This document shows positions 62,105 through 64,000 of a stretch of 64,000 nt of DNA, piece by piece. The position numbers and the translations under genes are program-made. The stretch lies in the NCBI RefSeq assembly GCF_900109515.1, contig NZ_FOBD01000001.1:310001-374000 (forward strand), written 5' to 3'. Positions within the stretch are counted from its first letter, which is position 1. Each line of letters starts with the position of its first letter. Under the pieces are notes generated by a model, which did no database searches, was not told the DNA's origin, and was given only the letters and a program-made list of their open reading frames with translations. This DNA is from Paenibacillus sp. OK003. GTDB taxonomy: Bacteria > Bacillota > Bacilli > Paenibacillales > Paenibacillaceae.

Positions 62105-63106
62105 ATGGTAAGGTTCAGTAAAGGCTTCAAAGGGTTGACGATCATACTGCTACTCATGGTTGTAGTTATATCGGGCTGTAGTGCAAATTCTGAGTCAAAA
62201 GCAGAACAGGCTCCTGCATCTGGGACCGCAGTATCGGATGGCAGTACATCTGAAACAACAGAAAAAGAAGCTGAGACACGTGTCGTTCAGGATGAATTCG
62301 GTGATGTGACGATCCCGGTGCATCCGCAGCGGATTGCTGGTATCTATGTGGAAGATTATCTCAAGGCTCTCGATATCACACCTGTAGTACAGTGGTATAA
62401 TCCGATGTGGGGAGTGCAGGAATATCTGGATCTGGATGTGCCTCAATTTGATACTACAGGAAGCATTGAGGCTTTGTTGCAATATGATCCGGATCTCATC
62501 ATTGTGGATGGCGGAGTGGACATGGAGAAATATGAGATGTATTCCAAGGTGGCACCGACGTATCGCCTGCCTGAAGATATTCTACAGGATTCCAATAAAA
62601 TTTTAACGACCATTGCGGATGTTGTCGGTAAACCGGACAAGGGTAAAGAAGTTGTTGCGGCATTTGAAGCCAAGATTGCAGACGCTAAGGCGAAGCTTCA
62701 GGAAACCGTTGGGGATGAGACCGTAGCGGTTGTCCGACTGAATATCAGCAATAATACATTGGCATTGTTCGGTGTGAAAAATCGATTTACCGGATTTATT
62801 TATTCGGAGCTTGGTCTAACACCTCATCCTCTGGTCGCCAAGATGGAAGAATATCAGGAAATTCTGTCCGAAGAGGCTTTTCCAGAGCTTGATGCGGATC
62901 ATATTATTGTATTTCCATCCAATGGAGAGTGGTCATCTCCAGAGAACAAGGAAGCATTGAAGGTGCTGGATAGCAAGTTGTGGAAATCTCTCCCGGCAGT
63001 CAAAAACAACCATGTGTACATGATGGAAAGATCGTATTGGCAATCAGGTGCGATTACGGCAAACACAATGAAGATTGATGATCTCTTGCAAAAAATGACG
63101 CCATAA
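62105..63106 (+). CDS. Iron-siderophore ABC transporter substrate-binding lipoprotein, second
   Basis: A 333-residue FecB/FeuA-like binding protein: lipoprotein signal (FSKGFKGLTIILLLMVVVISGC), S/E/T-rich linker, then TRVVQDEFGDVTIPVHPQRIAGIY and the lobe segment SIEALLQYDPDLIIVDGG, and a C-terminal region KNNHVYMMERSYW. ATG at 62105 has AGGGGTGA eight bases upstream; an in-frame GTG at 62093 is less likely. It is not closely similar to the protein at 51186, so it may bind a different ferric siderophore. No permease follows inside the window. Confidence 0.92.
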   Translation: MVRFSKGFKGLTIILLLMVVVISGCSANSESKAEQAPASGTAVSDGSTSETTEKEAETRVVQDEFGDVTIPVHPQRIAGIYVEDYLKALDITPVVQWYNPMWGVQEYLDLDVPQFDTTGSIEALLQYDPDLIIVDGGVDMEKYEMYSKVAPTYRLPEDILQDSNKILTTIADVVGKPDKGKEVVAAFEAKIADAKAKLQETVGDETVAVVRLNISNNTLALFGVKNRFTGFIYSELGLTPHPLVAKMEEYQEILSEEAFPELDADHIIVFPSNGEWSSPENKEALKVLDSKLWKSLPAVKNNHVYMMERSYWQSGAITANTMKIDDLLQKMTP

Positions 63107-63117
63107 GCCTTTTCCAT

Positions 63118-63157
63118 AAGAAAGTTCTTCCCTCAGGGTTGAAGAGCTTTCTTTTTT
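63118..63157 (+). terminator. Terminator after second binding protein
   Basis: The stem GAAAG-TCTTC / GAAGA-CTTTC with an inner CCCT/AGGG is followed by TTTTTT. Confidence 0.85.
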
Positions 63158-63159
63158 CG

Positions 63160-63190
63160 TTTACACTGTTGTAAATGATAACAATTCTCA
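63160..63190. promoter_or_regulatory. Palindrome next to a Fur box, upstream of AraC-type gene
   Basis: TTTACA-CTGT-TGTAAA (63160-63175) is a perfect inverted repeat directly followed by TGATAACAATTCTCA (63176-63190), a Fur box with about 12 of 14 matches. Two regulators may compete or cooperate here. Confidence 0.65.
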
Positions 63191-63206
63191 ATTAAGGAAG
63201 ATGAAT

Positions 63207-64000
63207 ATGTGTCCCACGATAACACAACTGATTCCCAAGCCCTGGCTGTGCATACTTCAGCATATGAAATACATGGATTATAGCCAACTCGACATTTCCA
63301 ACCGGCAGAGATATAACATGACATCATCACACGCTCTTTTCGTAGTGACGGGAGGGCATGGCTCAATAGACTCTTTGGACAATAGGGACACTCGCCTGGA
63401 AAAAGGGATGATTATGTTTGTTCCGGCTGGACGTACCATTGTGATAGAAGGCTCTAGTGAGTTGCAATATTACAGACTTGAACTGATGGTAGCTGAGGTG
63501 AAAGAAGATACGGCCAGTAGGTTGAGTATAAAAGACGAAACGGCGCAGCAAGGGCTTCCAGTCTTGATTTCAGATCCAGATCGGTTGCCTCTTATTGAGC
63601 TGAATTATAGTCCATGGAGTTCCTGTCTGAAATCGTTAGAACAGATATCGCGTGGGCAGACTGCTCATGATTGGCTGGATCAATGGGAGATGCAACTGCG
63701 TTTCCAGGAGTGGTTCCGAGGGCTGCTTCGGCAAAATGATCCCGAGATTGAATCGCCGGATGACCGTGCCCGGCTTCAAAGCTCGATTCGTTATATTCGC
63801 GAACACTACGATCAGCCCATAACAGTTGACGATCTGGCAGCAGAGATCCGGCTTACCAGATCCAGTTATACCCGACAATTCAAGGAGATCACAGGCAAGC
63901 TTCCGCTTGATTATGTAAATGCTGTACGATTGGAGCATTCCAAACTGCTGTTGCAGATGACCGATGATCGCTTGCATGATATTGCACAGAATGTGGGATT
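63207..64000 (+). CDS. AraC family regulator, 3' end outside window
   Basis: The frame stays open to the last base (264 full codons visible). N-terminal cupin-like domain (ALFVVTGGHGSID, EKGMIMFVPAGRTIVIEG) and the first part of an AraC helix-turn-helix (about 190-264, TVDDLAAEIRLTRSSYTRQFKEITG, then the second recognition region starting HDIAQNVG). ATG at 63207 has AAGGAAG six bases upstream; an ATG at 63201 touches that site. A Fur box precedes it. By analogy with the gene at 54470 it may continue into a siderophore-binding domain beyond the window. Confidence 0.88.
   Translation, partial: MCPTITQLIPKPWLCILQHMKYMDYSQLDISNRQRYNMTSSHALFVVTGGHGSIDSLDNRDTRLEKGMIMFVPAGRTIVIEGSSELQYYRLELMVAEVKEDTASRLSIKDETAQQGLPVLISDPDRLPLIELNYSPWSSCLKSLEQISRGQTAHDWLDQWEMQLRFQEWFRGLLRQNDPEIESPDDRARLQSSIRYIREHYDQPITVDDLAAEIRLTRSSYTRQFKEITGKLPLDYVNAVRLEHSKLLLQMTDDRLHDIAQNVG

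Noticed and set aside
1-64000. CRISPR arrays, tRNA or rRNA genes, phage or transposase genes, canonical riboswitches
   Set aside because: Looked for on both strands; no regular direct repeats with spacers, no clover-leaf tRNA pattern, no transposase or integrase frame and no recognisable riboswitch core were seen.

Overview
The window is about 64 kb of a chromosome from a low-GC Gram-positive spore-former of the order Bacillales, most likely Paenibacillus. The call rests on strong AGGAGG-type ribosome binding sites, hxlA-hxlB-hxlR, lutABC, a CYP102-type P450-reductase fusion, a Btr-type AraC/binding-protein fusion regulator, CcpA-type cre boxes and Fur boxes of the B. subtilis 7-1-7 kind. The species is an inference. 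No rRNA, tRNA, CRISPR array, phage or insertion sequence was seen.

Layout. (1) 1-3.5 kb: 3' part of ctaB (heme O synthase), a TPR protein, a LysR regulator divergent from an EamA exporter. (2) 3.5-10.6 kb: carbohydrate module with a LacI regulator, a GH2 beta-mannosidase, a convergent GH42 beta-galactosidase and an AraC regulator. (3) 10.8-18.6 kb: lipoprotein and small secreted zincin, an SRAP-family protein that has lost part of its catalytic set, an OYE-type reductase, a DeoR regulator, OsmC, DUF2062, an AEC transporter and a lactonase. (4) 18.6-24.1 kb: formaldehyde-fixing hxlAB with hxlR, two copies of a structured intergenic repeat, a PepF-type peptidase and DUF2500. (5) 24.1-30.4 kb: rhaB with a second DeoR regulator, lutABC, and a glutathione peroxidase. 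(6) 30.4-40.2 kb: CYP102, small unknown genes, a histidine kinase remnant, a Gfo/Idh/MocA-AraC pair, acetyltransferases and a RidA-like protein. (7) 40.3-64 kb: an iron island.

The iron island is the main accessory feature. Two divergent operons start from a 232-bp region with two Fur boxes. Leftwards lie an MFS exporter (SbnD-like) and an NIS synthetase (SbnC-like). Rightwards lie SbnA-like and SbnB-like enzymes for L-2,3-diaminopropionate, an SbnH-like decarboxylase and two tandem NIS synthetases. Together these are the core of a staphyloferrin B-type (citrate / diaminopropionate / diaminoethane / alpha-ketoglutarate) pathway, without the citrate synthase SbnG and the serine kinase SbnI. 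Next come a Fur-controlled binding lipoprotein, two FecCD-type permeases with no ATPase, and a Btr-like AraC/binding-protein fusion that probably senses the ferric siderophore.

Behind it is a compact same-strand block (56172-61924) of a phosphotransferase, a 747-residue protein whose first 480 residues I cannot assign and whose C-terminus is a methyltransferase, a histidine phosphatase, a second methyltransferase, a DEDDh exonuclease and a small unknown protein. It is followed by another Fur-controlled binding protein and an AraC regulator that runs off the window end. This block is the best candidate for something undescribed. The second is the structured repeat around hxlR, whose two copies show compensatory base changes.
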